Positions 29,035 through 36,087 of a DNA stretch of 64,000 nucleotides are shown in pieces. The notes below the pieces were generated by a model. That model searched no databases. It had not been told where the DNA came from and worked only from the letters and a program-made list of their open reading frames with translations. Origin of the DNA: Rhodanobacter_A agri (GTDB lineage Bacteria > Pseudomonadota > Gammaproteobacteria > Xanthomonadales > Rhodanobacteraceae); the NCBI RefSeq assembly GCF_044904705.1, contig NZ_JADIKL010000005.1, positions 62,001-126,000 of the forward strand, read 5' to 3'. Each line of letters starts with the position of its first letter. Position 1 is the first letter of the stretch. The position numbers and the translations under genes were made by a program.

Positions 29035-30224
29035 TGCGGGGCGGACTCGCGGCAGGATGTCGGCAGGTAGCGATCCGGCAGTTCGGAGCTGCAACGCCAG
29101 GTCGGTGTGACGCCGCCCTTGTCCATCGTCAGCCAGATGCGCTTGCCATCAAGCATGGACTGACCCGGCAGGTGCAAGGTGAGTTCCAGCGCACAGCTGC
29201 CATCGGTTTTCATGCTGCCGACGTCGATGGACTGCAACTGCCTGCTCGCGTAGCTGCCCGCATCGCCGATGCCGGCCTGGCCATTGCGCGGGCATTGGCC
29301 GTTGGCCTTCCACGCTTGGTAGACCAGCGCCTTCACCGGTTCGGCCTGCACCAGGGCGCCGGCGATCTGCGAGCGCTGTATGTAGCTCTGGTAGGCGGGA
29401 ATTGCGATGGCCGCGAGTATCCCGATCACCGGCACGATCAGGAACGCGCCTACCAGTACGACGATAAGGCAGCCGGACGTCTGCGTGTTCTGCCGCTCCG
29501 GGTGGTCGGTGAAAGCCCAGCGGTCCGTCACCAGCGTGCTCGCCACCATGTCGTGCAGCGCCTGCCGGCGTTCGGTGAACGCGGCCATCAGAAAGCCGAT
29601 GTACATGGTGAGGTAGGACAGCGCCGCGGCGAACCAGCGGCCGACGGCATGCTTCCAGCTGATCCGCTGTCCGCTCAGGTCGGTAACCTTGATGCCCAGC
29701 GCGCGCTTGCCCAGCGTGGCCTGGTGCGCGGAGCTTTCCTGCAGCGAGTAGTACAGCAGCGCCACGCCGAAGATCACCGGGTAGATCAGCAGGAACAGCA
29801 TGGCATCGGCGGGATTGGATGCGTGGCTGCGCCCCATGGCCGAAAGGCCGAATGCCAGCGCCAGCACGAAGATCAGCGCGACATTGATCGCGCCGATGAC
29901 CAGGCCGTCCAGCAGGATGGCCGCCAGGCGCCGCACAAAGCCGGCATAGATGATCACCTGGGCCGGCGCCGGCGCGAACGCGGGCGCCGTGCGGGATGGC
30001 GGCGGTGGCGGAATGGGCGGCATCGCCGGCGGTGTCGCGGCAGGCCAGCCCAGTTCCTCCGCCAGCGAGGACAGCGGCTGCCACTGCGCCAGTCCGTCGC
30101 GCCAGACCAGGGTCTCGGGCGGCAACTGTTCGCGTTCCAGTACGCGCAGGAAATCCTCGCGCGACAATGGCCCCTGCTGCTGGCCGTGGCGGTCCGCGTA
30201 ATACCAAGTCGTTTCCGTGTTCAT
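29031..30224 (-). CDS. GYF_2 - RDD - pilin-like fusion protein
   Basis: A 397-residue protein built of three parts. Residues 1-60 are a GYF_2 (DUF4339) domain (TWYYADRHGQQQGPLSREDF, VWRDGLAQWQPL). After a Pro/Ala linker, 92-235 is an RDD membrane domain (GFVRRLAAILLDGLVIGAIN, ATLGKRALGIKVTDLSG, RRQALHDMVASTLV). Residues 252-397 resemble a type IV pilin without leader: the helix PVIGILAAIAIPAYQSYIQR at 265-284 is almost identical to pilin N-terminal helices, and the tail ends with a two-Cys loop (WRCSSELPDRYLPTSC) as in pilins. The prepilin peptidase site is missing, so the pilin part is likely a permanently anchored periplasmic domain. It is the first gene of the MoxR operon. Confidence 0.88.
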   Translation of the reverse strand: MNTETTWYYADRHGQQQGPLSREDFLRVLEREQLPPETLVWRDGLAQWQPLSSLAEELGWPAATPPAMPPIPPPPPSRTAPAFAPAPAQVIIYAGFVRRLAAILLDGLVIGAINVALIFVLALAFGLSAMGRSHASNPADAMLFLLIYPVIFGVALLYYSLQESSAHQATLGKRALGIKVTDLSGQRISWKHAVGRWFAAALSYLTMYIGFLMAAFTERRQALHDMVASTLVTDRWAFTDHPERQNTQTSGCLIVVLVGAFLIVPVIGILAAIAIPAYQSYIQRSQIAGALVQAEPVKALVYQAWKANGQCPRNGQAGIGDAGSYASRQLQSIDVGSMKTDGSCALELTLHLPGQSMLDGKRIWLTMDKGGVTPTWRCSSELPDRYLPTSCRESAPQ

Positions 30225-30294
30225 GTGCAGCCCCCTGTGTCCAGCGCGCAGAGTAGCGGCAGCTTGCGCGGACTGTCACCGGCACGACGGCAAG

Positions 30295-30885
30295 CTATGG
30301 CACGGCCAGGCCTGCGGCTCGCAGCAGTCCAGCCAGCGCGATCAGCGGCAGGCCGATCAAGGCGCTGGGGTCTTCACTGTCGATGCGCTCGAACAGGCTG
30401 ATGCCCAGGCCTTCGCACTTGAAGCTGCCGGCGCAGTCCAGCGGTTGTTCGCGCGCTACGTAACGATCGATCTCTGCGATGCCCAGCGTGCGGAAGTGCA
30501 CGCGGGTGCGGTCGACGTGGATCTGCCGGCGGCCGTTGCGCGTGTCGAGCAGGCACAGCGCGGTGTGGAAATGCACCACGCGGCCGGAGCTGGCGGCGAG
30601 CTGGGCGCGGGCATTCGCCGCGCTGCCCGGCTTGTCCAGCACATCGCCATCCAGTTCGGCGACCTGATCGGAACCGATCACCAGGGCATCAGGCAGGCCG
30701 TCGGCAACCGCTGCGGCCTTGGCGACAGCCAAGCGTGCTGCGCGTGTGTCCGGCGCCTCGCCGGGCAGGGCGGCCTCGTCGGTGCCGGGCGCGCGCTGCT
30801 CGAAATCAGGCAGCAGCCGGCGCAGCAACTCGGCGCGGTAACGCGAGGTGGAAGCCAGCACGATACGGGGCGCGGCAGCGTTCAT
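30295..30885 (-). CDS. Maf/YceF nucleotide pyrophosphatase
   Basis: A 196-residue Maf-family pyrophosphatase that removes non-canonical nucleotides; the YceF branch hydrolyses 7-methyl-GTP. The start motif is RIVLASTSRYRAELLRRLLP, with the SxSxxR phosphate loop, then FEQRAPGTDEAALPGE, the catalytic Asp region VIGSDQVAELDG, LDKPGSAANARAQL and SFKCEGLGISLFERIDSEDP. The last two segments favour YceF over Maf/YhdE. It overlaps the upstream small membrane protein gene by four bases. In related bacteria this gene neighbours yceD-rpmF on the opposite strand, as here. Confidence 0.92.
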   Translation of the reverse strand: MNAAAPRIVLASTSRYRAELLRRLLPDFEQRAPGTDEAALPGEAPDTRAARLAVAKAAAVADGLPDALVIGSDQVAELDGDVLDKPGSAANARAQLAASSGRVVHFHTALCLLDTRNGRRQIHVDRTRVHFRTLGIAEIDRYVAREQPLDCAGSFKCEGLGISLFERIDSEDPSALIGLPLIALAGLLRAAGLAVP

Positions 30886-31331
30886 TCGGCGTCGCGGTGG
30901 ATGTGTTCGCGCATCGCGCTGTCCAGGTCGCGTTGGGCGGCATCCAGCGCCTGCAGCAAGGGTTGCAGGCGGTCACGGCTGGCGCGCATCGCGGCGGCGG
31001 TCTCGTTCAGCTCTTGCCGGCTGGCGCGGGCGGCGTGGTCGCGGATCCAGATGCGCTGGCGCAGCAGCGCCTGCAGGCCGGCGTCGACGGCCTGGCGGGC
31101 GTCCTGCTCGCTGGCGCCGGGCAGGTCCGGGTTGATCGCCATCACCGCATGTGCCTGTTGCAGACCGGTGCGGCAGCTTTTCAGGTCGGTTTCCAGCCGG
31201 TCCGCCAGGTCGAGCAGCTGCTGCAGGTCGGCGGTGCGCCGGTTCTGCCAGCGGCGCGAGGACAAGGCCCAGGCGGCCGCGATGACCAGCGCAAGCAGCG
31301 CGAGCACGCCGAACGTCAGGGAAAGGTTCAA
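30882..31331 (-). CDS. Membrane-anchored coiled-coil protein, unknown
   Basis: A 149-residue protein of unknown function. One N-terminal transmembrane helix (about 5-24, FGVLALLALVIAAAWALSS) is followed by a basic stop-transfer (RRWQNRR) and about 110 residues predicted helical, rich in Leu, Gln, Ala and Arg, with heptad-like spacing (LQQLLDLADRLETDLKSC; LQPLLQALDAAQRDLDSAM). The stop overlaps the Maf start (ATGA). It is divergent from yceD. No family recognised. Confidence 0.75.
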   Translation of the reverse strand: MNLSLTFGVLALLALVIAAAWALSSRRWQNRRTADLQQLLDLADRLETDLKSCRTGLQQAHAVMAINPDLPGASEQDARQAVDAGLQALLRQRIWIRDHAARASRQELNETAAAMRASRDRLQPLLQALDAAQRDLDSAMREHIHRDAE

Positions 31332-31443
31332 ACGGCTGGGCTCGGATGGGGTGGGCGTGCAGTCTGCCGCAAGCGGGGCGTATCAGGCAAAATGCGCAGT
31401 CCGGGCGGCGACATGCGGATGACGCAAGCGCTTGATCCGTCTG

Positions 31444-31472
31444 TTGACTTCGGTCGTTCAGGAACTTACCAT
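31444..31472 (+). promoter_or_regulatory. Promoter of the yceD-rpmF-fab run
   Basis: TTGACT (31444-31449) and TACCAT (31467-31472) are separated by 17 bases. The predicted start, about 31479, is only three bases before the yceD ATG, and no ribosome binding site is seen, so the first gene may be read from a nearly leaderless mRNA. Confidence 0.6.
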
Positions 31473-31481
31473 TTGTCGATT

Positions 31482-32000
31482 ATGTCCGTGACACTGCCAG
31501 AGTCCGTGGACGCTTGGCGCATGGTCTCGGCGCGGCGTTCGTTCGAGGGATCGATGCCCGTTGCCGCACTGCAGCGCCTTTGCAGCGCGCTGGCGGGTAG
31601 CGAGGGCGAGGTGGAGTACCGGCTGGATTTCGGTCGGGACTCGCTGGGCACGGACTACGTGGATGTCCGCGCCCAGGCGCCGCTGACGATGATCTGCCAG
31701 CGTACGCTCGAACCGTTCGTGTTGCCGGTAACGGTGGACAGCCGGCTCGGCCTGATCCGGAAGGAGCGCGACGAGGCGGGTCTGCCGCCTGGCTGCGAAC
31801 CGTTGCTGGTGGCCGAGGACGGTCGCCTGCATCCGGCAGACGTGATCGAGGACGAGTTGTTGCTGGCCTTGCCGCTGGTGCCGGTGAACCCGGACAGCAG
31901 CCTGCCCGACGCGCTGATGAATGATGGCGAGCCGGAGCAGGATGAGGTGCAGCGGCGCGAAAACAATCCGTTCGCAGTGTTGCGCGAACTGAAGAAGTAA
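31482..32000 (+). CDS. yceD: YceD/DUF177 family protein
   Basis: A 172-residue protein of the DUF177 family, whose gene is almost always next to rpmF and which influences 23S rRNA levels in plants and E. coli. The start at 31482 gives MSVTLPESVDAWRMVSARRS, and family segments VEYRLDFGRDSLGTDYVDVR, APLTMICQRTLEPFVLPV, VIEDELLLALPLVPV and the C-terminal NNPFAVLRELKK are present. The Cys in CQRTLEP is the single remaining one of the family metal-like motif. The upstream open frame is a shadow of the opposite-strand genes. Confidence 0.92.
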   Translation: MSVTLPESVDAWRMVSARRSFEGSMPVAALQRLCSALAGSEGEVEYRLDFGRDSLGTDYVDVRAQAPLTMICQRTLEPFVLPVTVDSRLGLIRKERDEAGLPPGCEPLLVAEDGRLHPADVIEDELLLALPLVPVNPDSSLPDALMNDGEPEQDEVQRRENNPFAVLRELKK

Positions 32001-32069
32001 GCCGGTCGGGGCCCAACGGCTCCGATCATCAGACAGATACCGAACATCAGGTTCAGTTGGAGAACTACC

Positions 32070-32264
32070 ATGGCCGTTGCCAAGAGCCGCCGTACCCCGT
32101 CCACCCGCGGCATGCGTCGCGCGCACGACAAGCTGAAGACCGTGCAGCTGTCGACCGATCCGACCAGCGGCGAGGTGCACCTGCGCCACCACGTCACCGC
32201 CGACGGCTACTACCGCGGCAAGAAGGTCATCGAGACCAAGGGCGCGGTGTCGGTCGAGGAGTGA
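32070..32264 (+). CDS. rpmF: 50S ribosomal protein L32
   Basis: A 64-residue ribosomal protein. MAVAKSRRTPSTRGMRRAHD is the standard beginning, followed by HLRHHVTADGYYRGKKVIET. The zinc-binding cysteines of some L32 forms are absent (C-minus type). TTGGAG lies before the ATG. It is cotranscribed with yceD; plsX, which follows rpmF in E. coli, is missing and two hairpins occupy the gap to fabH. Confidence 0.97.
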   Translation: MAVAKSRRTPSTRGMRRAHDKLKTVQLSTDPTSGEVHLRHHVTADGYYRGKKVIETKGAVSVEE

Positions 32265-32273
32265 TCGCGCAGA

Positions 32274-32339
32274 CGGACTTCCTCACGGAAGTCCGCATGC
32301 CTTGATCTAGCGGAACGGCGCGGCGACGCGCCGTTCCGC
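32274..32339 (+). promoter_or_regulatory. Two consecutive hairpins between rpmF and fabH
   Basis: Hairpin 1: CGGACTTCC (32274-32282) and GGAAGTCCG (32287-32295). Hairpin 2: GCGGAACGGCGCG (32310-32322) and CGCGCCGTTCCGC (32327-32339), a perfect 13-pair stem with the stable GCGA tetraloop. Neither is followed by T-runs. They may set mRNA stability or partial termination, so that rpmF is made in excess over fabH. Confidence 0.6.
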
Positions 32340-32415
32340 GTTGATGGAGCCCGGACGGTTGCGCATGCGCCGTCCAGGGCGTTCAATGCACGGTTTACGT
32401 TCGACGGAAAACGGA

Positions 32416-33390
32416 ATGGCTCTGATCTACTCCCGCATCATCGCCACCGGCAGCGCCTTGCCTGAGCGCGCTGTCAGCAACGCCGATCTGGAGAAGATCG
32501 TCGACACCAGCGACGAATGGATCCGTACCCGCACCGGCATCCGCCAGCGCCACATCGCCGCGGACGGCGAGACCACCGGCGACCTGGCCTTCCTCGCCGC
32601 ACAGCGTGCGCTGGAGGCGGCCGGGGTGAAGGCGGCGGAGCTGGACCTGATCGTGCTGGGCACCACCACCCCCGACATCATTTTTCCGTCCACCGCCTGC
32701 CTCGTGCAGCAGCGGCTGGGCGCAAACGGCTGCGCGGCGTTCGACGTCAACGCCGCCTGTTCCGGCTTCATGTACGCGCTCGGCATTGCCGACAAGTTCA
32801 TCAAGAGCGGCCAGTCGAAGAAGGTGCTGGTGATTGGTGCCGAGACGCTGACCCGCATGATCGACTGGAACGAGCGCGAGACCTGCGTGCTGTTCGGCGA
32901 CGGCGCCGGCGCGGTGGTGCTGGAAGCCTCCAGCGAACCCGGCATCTACGCGACCTGCATGCACGCCGACGGCGGCTACAAGGAGCTGCTGTGGAATCCG
33001 GTGGGCGTCTCCGTCGGTTTCAAGGACGAGCCCAACCACGGCGTGCGCATCAAGATGGCCGGCCGCGAAGTGTTCAAGGTCGCGGTGAAGACGCTGGATG
33101 CGCTGGTCGACGAGACGATGCAGGCCGCCGGCATGCACGCCTCGGATATCGACTGGCTGATCCCGCACCAGGCCAACCTGCGCATCATCGAGGCCACCGC
33201 GAAGCGGCTGGAAATGCCGATGGATCGCGTGATCGTCACCGTCGACCAGCATGCCAACACCTCGTCCGGCTCGGTGCCGCTGGCGCTGGACTACGCGGTG
33301 CGTTCGGGCAAGGTGCAACGCGGCCAGAACCTGCTGCTGGAAGCGTTCGGCGGCGGTTTCACCTGGGCGTCGGCGCTGCTGCGCTACTGA
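32416..33390 (+). CDS. fabH: 3-oxoacyl-ACP synthase III
   Basis: The condensing enzyme that starts fatty acid synthesis from acetyl-CoA and malonyl-ACP. It has 324 residues from ATG 32416 (MALIYSRIIATGSALPERAV); earlier in-frame ATGs give a non-family tail. The triad is visible: Cys115 in NAACSGFMYAL, His near 251 in DWLIPHQANLRI and Asn near 281 in HANTSSGSVPLAL. The Arg-rich CoA-binding segment WIRTRTGIRQRH lies near 35-46. It is followed by a strong terminator before fabD. Confidence 0.96.
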   Translation: MALIYSRIIATGSALPERAVSNADLEKIVDTSDEWIRTRTGIRQRHIAADGETTGDLAFLAAQRALEAAGVKAAELDLIVLGTTTPDIIFPSTACLVQQRLGANGCAAFDVNAACSGFMYALGIADKFIKSGQSKKVLVIGAETLTRMIDWNERETCVLFGDGAGAVVLEASSEPGIYATCMHADGGYKELLWNPVGVSVGFKDEPNHGVRIKMAGREVFKVAVKTLDALVDETMQAAGMHASDIDWLIPHQANLRIIEATAKRLEMPMDRVIVTVDQHANTSSGSVPLALDYAVRSGKVQRGQNLLLEAFGGGFTWASALLRY

Positions 33391-33412
33391 TACCGACGTT
33401 TCGCCATTGCAT

Positions 33413-33443
33413 CCGATGCCGCCCATGGGCGGCATCGGTTTTT
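33413..33443 (+). terminator. Intrinsic terminator between fabH and fabD
   Basis: CCGATGCCGCCC and GGGCGGCATCGG form a perfect 12-pair stem around AT, followed by TTTTT. It lies inside a cluster usually read as one operon, so fabD is probably expressed from readthrough or from its own promoter in the 73 bases that follow. Confidence 0.88.
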
Positions 33444-33516
33444 CTGCGGTCGATACCGCTGCGCACGCCGGCCGATGCTGGCACCATGTTGATTTGATCC
33501 GAGGAATGCACTGCCC

Positions 33517-34470
33517 ATGAACGCCGCCACGCTTGCTTTCGTCTTCCCCGGCCAGGGTTCGCAATCGGTCGGCATGCTGGCCGAGCTGGCTGCCGCGCAC
33601 GCGGAGGTGAAGGCGACTTTCGACGAGGCCTCGCAAGGGGCGGGCGTCGACCTGTGGGCGCTCAGCCAGCAGGGCCCGGAGGAGCAGCTCAACCGCACCG
33701 AGAACACGCAGCCGGCCTTGCTTGCAGCCAGCGTGGCGGTGTGGCGGGTGTGGAACAAGCTCGGCGGCGCGCAGCCCGCGCAGCCCGCGCAGCTGGCCGG
33801 CCACAGCCTTGGCGAATACAGCGCGCTGGTCTGCGCTGACGCCTTGTCGCTGCACGACGCGGCGGCGCTGGTTGCCGAGCGCGGTCGCCTGATGCAGGCG
33901 GCGGTACCTGCGGGCACGGGCGCGATGGCGGCGATCCTGGGTGGCGACGATGCGCAGATCGCGCAGGTGTGCGAAGAGGTCGCGCAGGGCCAGGTGGTGG
34001 CGCCGGCCAACTACAACTCGCCGGGCCAGCTGGTGATCGCGGGCAATGCCGAGGCGGTGGATCGTGCGCTGGCCAGGCTCGCCGAACTGGGTGTGAAAAA
34101 GGCCATCAAGCTCGCCGTGTCGGTGCCGTCGCACTGCATGTTGATGCGCGAGGCAGCGGACAAGCTGGGTGAGCGCATGGCCTCGATCGCCTGGCAGTTG
34201 CCGACCATCCCCGTGATCCAGAACGCCGAGGCAAAGAGCTACGCCTCGCTGGACGAAATCCGCGGCGCACTGCAGCGTCAGCTTTACCTGCCGGTGCGCT
34301 GGACCGAATGCGTGCAGGCGCTGGCTGCCGGCGGCGCCACGCGCATCGTCGAGTGCGGTCCGGGCAAGGTGCTGGCGGGCCTCGCCAAGCGCATCGACAA
34401 GGGACTGGAGGCGCGTGCGATCGGTGCCCCGGCCGAGCTCGACGCCACGCTGGCCGACTGGCGCGCCTGA
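33517..34470 (+). CDS. fabD: Malonyl-CoA:ACP transacylase
   Basis: Transfers malonate from CoA to ACP. The 317-residue protein begins MNAATLAFVFPGQGSQSVGM; the nucleophile Ser97 is in GHSLGEYSAL, the substrate Arg in AERGRLMQAAVPAGTGAMAA and the second catalytic His in VSVPSHCMLM near 207. A small direct repeat (AQPAQPAQ, residues 85-92) lies just before the nucleophile region, at a place where length varies in the family. It is followed directly by a terminator and the ArsR cassette, not by fabG. Confidence 0.96.
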   Translation: MNAATLAFVFPGQGSQSVGMLAELAAAHAEVKATFDEASQGAGVDLWALSQQGPEEQLNRTENTQPALLAASVAVWRVWNKLGGAQPAQPAQLAGHSLGEYSALVCADALSLHDAAALVAERGRLMQAAVPAGTGAMAAILGGDDAQIAQVCEEVAQGQVVAPANYNSPGQLVIAGNAEAVDRALARLAELGVKKAIKLAVSVPSHCMLMREAADKLGERMASIAWQLPTIPVIQNAEAKSYASLDEIRGALQRQLYLPVRWTECVQALAAGGATRIVECGPGKVLAGLAKRIDKGLEARAIGAPAELDATLADWRA

Positions 34471-34485
34471 GCGGGAAGCGATGCG

Positions 34486-34510
34486 AAAAGGCGCGCTTGA
34501 CGCGCCTTTT
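34486..34510 (+). terminator. Intrinsic terminator after fabD
   Basis: AAAAGGCGCG and CGCGCCTTTT form a ten-pair stem with loop CTTGA and a T-run. The TTGACG -35 box of the next promoter starts within this loop and runs into the 3' arm, a compact back-to-back arrangement. Confidence 0.9.
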
Positions 34511-34542
34511 CGTTGGCGTATTATTCAACCAACAGGTTGAAT
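34497..34542 (+). promoter_or_regulatory. Promoter and ArsR-type operator of the five-gene cassette
   Basis: TTGACG (34497-34502) and TATTAT (34519-34524) are 16 bases apart. A perfect palindrome with arms ATTCAACC (34523-34530) and GGTTGAAT (34535-34542) around AACA overlaps the -10 end, the predicted start point and the first base pair of the ATG at 34541. Binding of the ArsR-type repressor here would block initiation, giving autoregulation of the cassette. Confidence 0.85.
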
Positions 34543-34891
34543 GAGTAATGCCGTGTCGAACCTTGATCTCGCCTTCGCCGCGCTCGCCGATCCCACCCGT
34601 CGCCGCATCGTGGCGCGGCTGACCCGGGGCGAGCTGCGCGTGACCGATCTCGCGCAGCCGTTCGCGATGTCGCTGAACGCGGTGTCCAAGCACGTCAAGG
34701 TGCTGGAGGGCGCCGGCCTGGTTCGCCGCCGCCGCGAGGGCCGCGAGCACTACCTGCGCCTGCGTGCCGCGCCGCTGCGCGAGGTGGCGCGCTGGACATC
34801 GCAATACGAACGCTTCTGGAACCAGCGCCTCGATGCGCTGGGAGCTTTCCTCGATCAGCAGACGGAGAACGACGATGAAGGGTCGCAATGA
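34541..34891 (+). CDS. ArsR family repressor of the SRPBCC cassette
   Basis: A 116-residue winged-helix repressor (MSNAVSNLDLAFAALADPTR, RRRIVARLTRGELRVTDLAQ, recognition helix MSLNAVSKHVKVLEGAGLV, wing RRRREGREHYLRL). No CxC metal site of the ArsR/SmtB kind is present, so it is of the non-metal type usually paired with an SRPBCC protein. Its own palindromic operator overlaps the start codon. It overlaps the SRPBCC gene by 17 bases, so the two are translationally coupled. Confidence 0.92.
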   Translation: MSNAVSNLDLAFAALADPTRRRIVARLTRGELRVTDLAQPFAMSLNAVSKHVKVLEGAGLVRRRREGREHYLRLRAAPLREVARWTSQYERFWNQRLDALGAFLDQQTENDDEGSQ

Positions 34892-35318
34892 ATCGGCGAT
34901 GGGTGAGTTTCGCCTCGAGATACCGCGCAGCTACGACGCTTCGCCCGAGCGCGTGTTCCGCGCCTGGACCGACCCGGCCAGCATGAAGGCGTGGCTCGCC
35001 GAAGGCGGCGACGTGGTGGCCGATCCGCGCGTTGATGGCTTGTTCTATCTCGGCATGATGCATTCCGGTCAGATCCGCCCGCACTATGGCCGTTACCTGC
35101 GCGTGGAAAGCCCGCGCCTGCTCGAGTTCACCTGGGTGAGCGAGCACACGCGCGGCAAGGAATCGGTGGTCACGCTCGAATTCACGCCGCGCGGCCGGCA
35201 AACCGAAGTGCGCCTGACCCACGAAGGCCTGCCCGACGAGCGGATGGCAATGGCGCATACCGAGGGCTGGACGTTCTTCCTCGACACGCTGGTGGCGCAG
35301 CTGTCAGGAGCGGGCTGA
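34875..35318 (+). CDS. SRPBCC/AHSA1 family protein
   Basis: A 147-residue START-like ligand-binding protein of the AHSA1 (Aha1 C-terminal-like) group. Typical segments are IPRSYDASPERVFRAWTDPA, SMKAWLAEGGDVVADPRVDG, SPRLLEFTWVSEHTRGKES and MAMAHTEGWTFFLDTLVAQL. These proteins form a hydrophobic cavity; the ligand is not known. ATG 34875 follows GGAG. The ArsR-SRPBCC gene pair is widespread in bacteria. Confidence 0.9.
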   Translation: MKGRNESAMGEFRLEIPRSYDASPERVFRAWTDPASMKAWLAEGGDVVADPRVDGLFYLGMMHSGQIRPHYGRYLRVESPRLLEFTWVSEHTRGKESVVTLEFTPRGRQTEVRLTHEGLPDERMAMAHTEGWTFFLDTLVAQLSGAG

Positions 35319-35321
35319 ACC

Positions 35322-35537
35322 ATGTGCCCGATCTGTCTCGGCGTCGCGGCGTGGGCGACCGTCGCGGGAACCGGCTCGGCCGGAGGCCTGGCCACGATCC
35401 TGGTCGCGAGGCGCCGTATCAAAGGGGCACGCGCCGGCAGGGTGCCGGGCAATGCCGTGTCCAGCACCATTCAACCCATGCAGAACGCAGGAGGGTGTCA
35501 TGCGCAAGCTGATTGCCGGCATGAAGATTTCCGCTGA
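35322..35537 (+). CDS. Small Cys-containing membrane protein of the cassette
   Basis: A 71-residue ORF that starts three bases after the SRPBCC stop with AGGAG upstream. The N-terminus MCPICLGVAAWATVAGTGSA has CxxC and a single hydrophobic helix, then RRRIK. I have seen similar MCPxC small proteins beside ArsR-SRPBCC pairs, but cannot name a family. The last 13 codons overlap the following reductase-like gene in another frame, so the natural C-terminus may have been extended by loss of an earlier stop. Confidence 0.6.
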   Translation: MCPICLGVAAWATVAGTGSAGGLATILVARRRIKGARAGRVPGNAVSSTIQPMQNAGGCHAQADCRHEDFR

Positions 35538-36075
35538 CGGCAAGATGGAAGGGCCGGAGGGTTATGCCGACTGGGTGGACGCCTGGTCGGAGGACTACGG
35601 CCTGAGCGCACAGATCGACGCCTGCGTGCTCGGCAGCGGCATGTATCCCGGTTACGAGCAGTACTGGACCGCAATACAGAACACGCCGGATGCACCGCTG
35701 CCGATGACCGGCAAGCTGCCGACGCCGGCGGAGGTCGAATGGGGCCGCTTTGCCGCGCGGACGCCGCACTACGTACTGTCGCGGACCCTGGACACGGCCA
35801 ACTGGCCGCTGACACGGTTCCTGCGTGACGCGGCCGAACTCGCGGCGCTCAAACAGCGACGCGGCAAGGACATCTATCTCATGGGCGGCGCCCGGGTCAC
35901 GGCCAGTCTCATCGACGCCGGCCTCGTGGACGAACTGCGCTTGATCGTCTACCCGTTGATTGCGGGAGAGGGCAAGGCGTTGTTTGCGAGCGTGCGACAG
36001 CGCCGCGGACTGGAGTTGCGCAAGACCGAGACGCTCGACGGCGGACGACTTGGCCTGACCTATGCGATTGCATGA
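35500..36075 (+). CDS. Dihydrofolate reductase-fold protein (RibD C-terminal type)
   Basis: A 191-residue protein of the RibD C-terminal/DHFR-like family (MRKLIAGMKISADGKMEGPE, AQIDACVLGSGMYPGYEQYW, LARTLD-like VLSRTLDTANWPL, IYLMGGARVTASLIDAGLVD, ELRLIVYPLIAGEGKALFAS). Such proteins bind NADPH and reduce unknown small substrates. GGAGGG lies ideally before ATG 35500. It belongs to the ArsR-led cassette and overlaps the preceding small ORF by 38 bases. Confidence 0.9.
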   Translation: MRKLIAGMKISADGKMEGPEGYADWVDAWSEDYGLSAQIDACVLGSGMYPGYEQYWTAIQNTPDAPLPMTGKLPTPAEVEWGRFAARTPHYVLSRTLDTANWPLTRFLRDAAELAALKQRRGKDIYLMGGARVTASLIDAGLVDELRLIVYPLIAGEGKALFASVRQRRGLELRKTETLDGGRLGLTYAIA

Positions 36076-36087
36076 GGAGAATCGATC

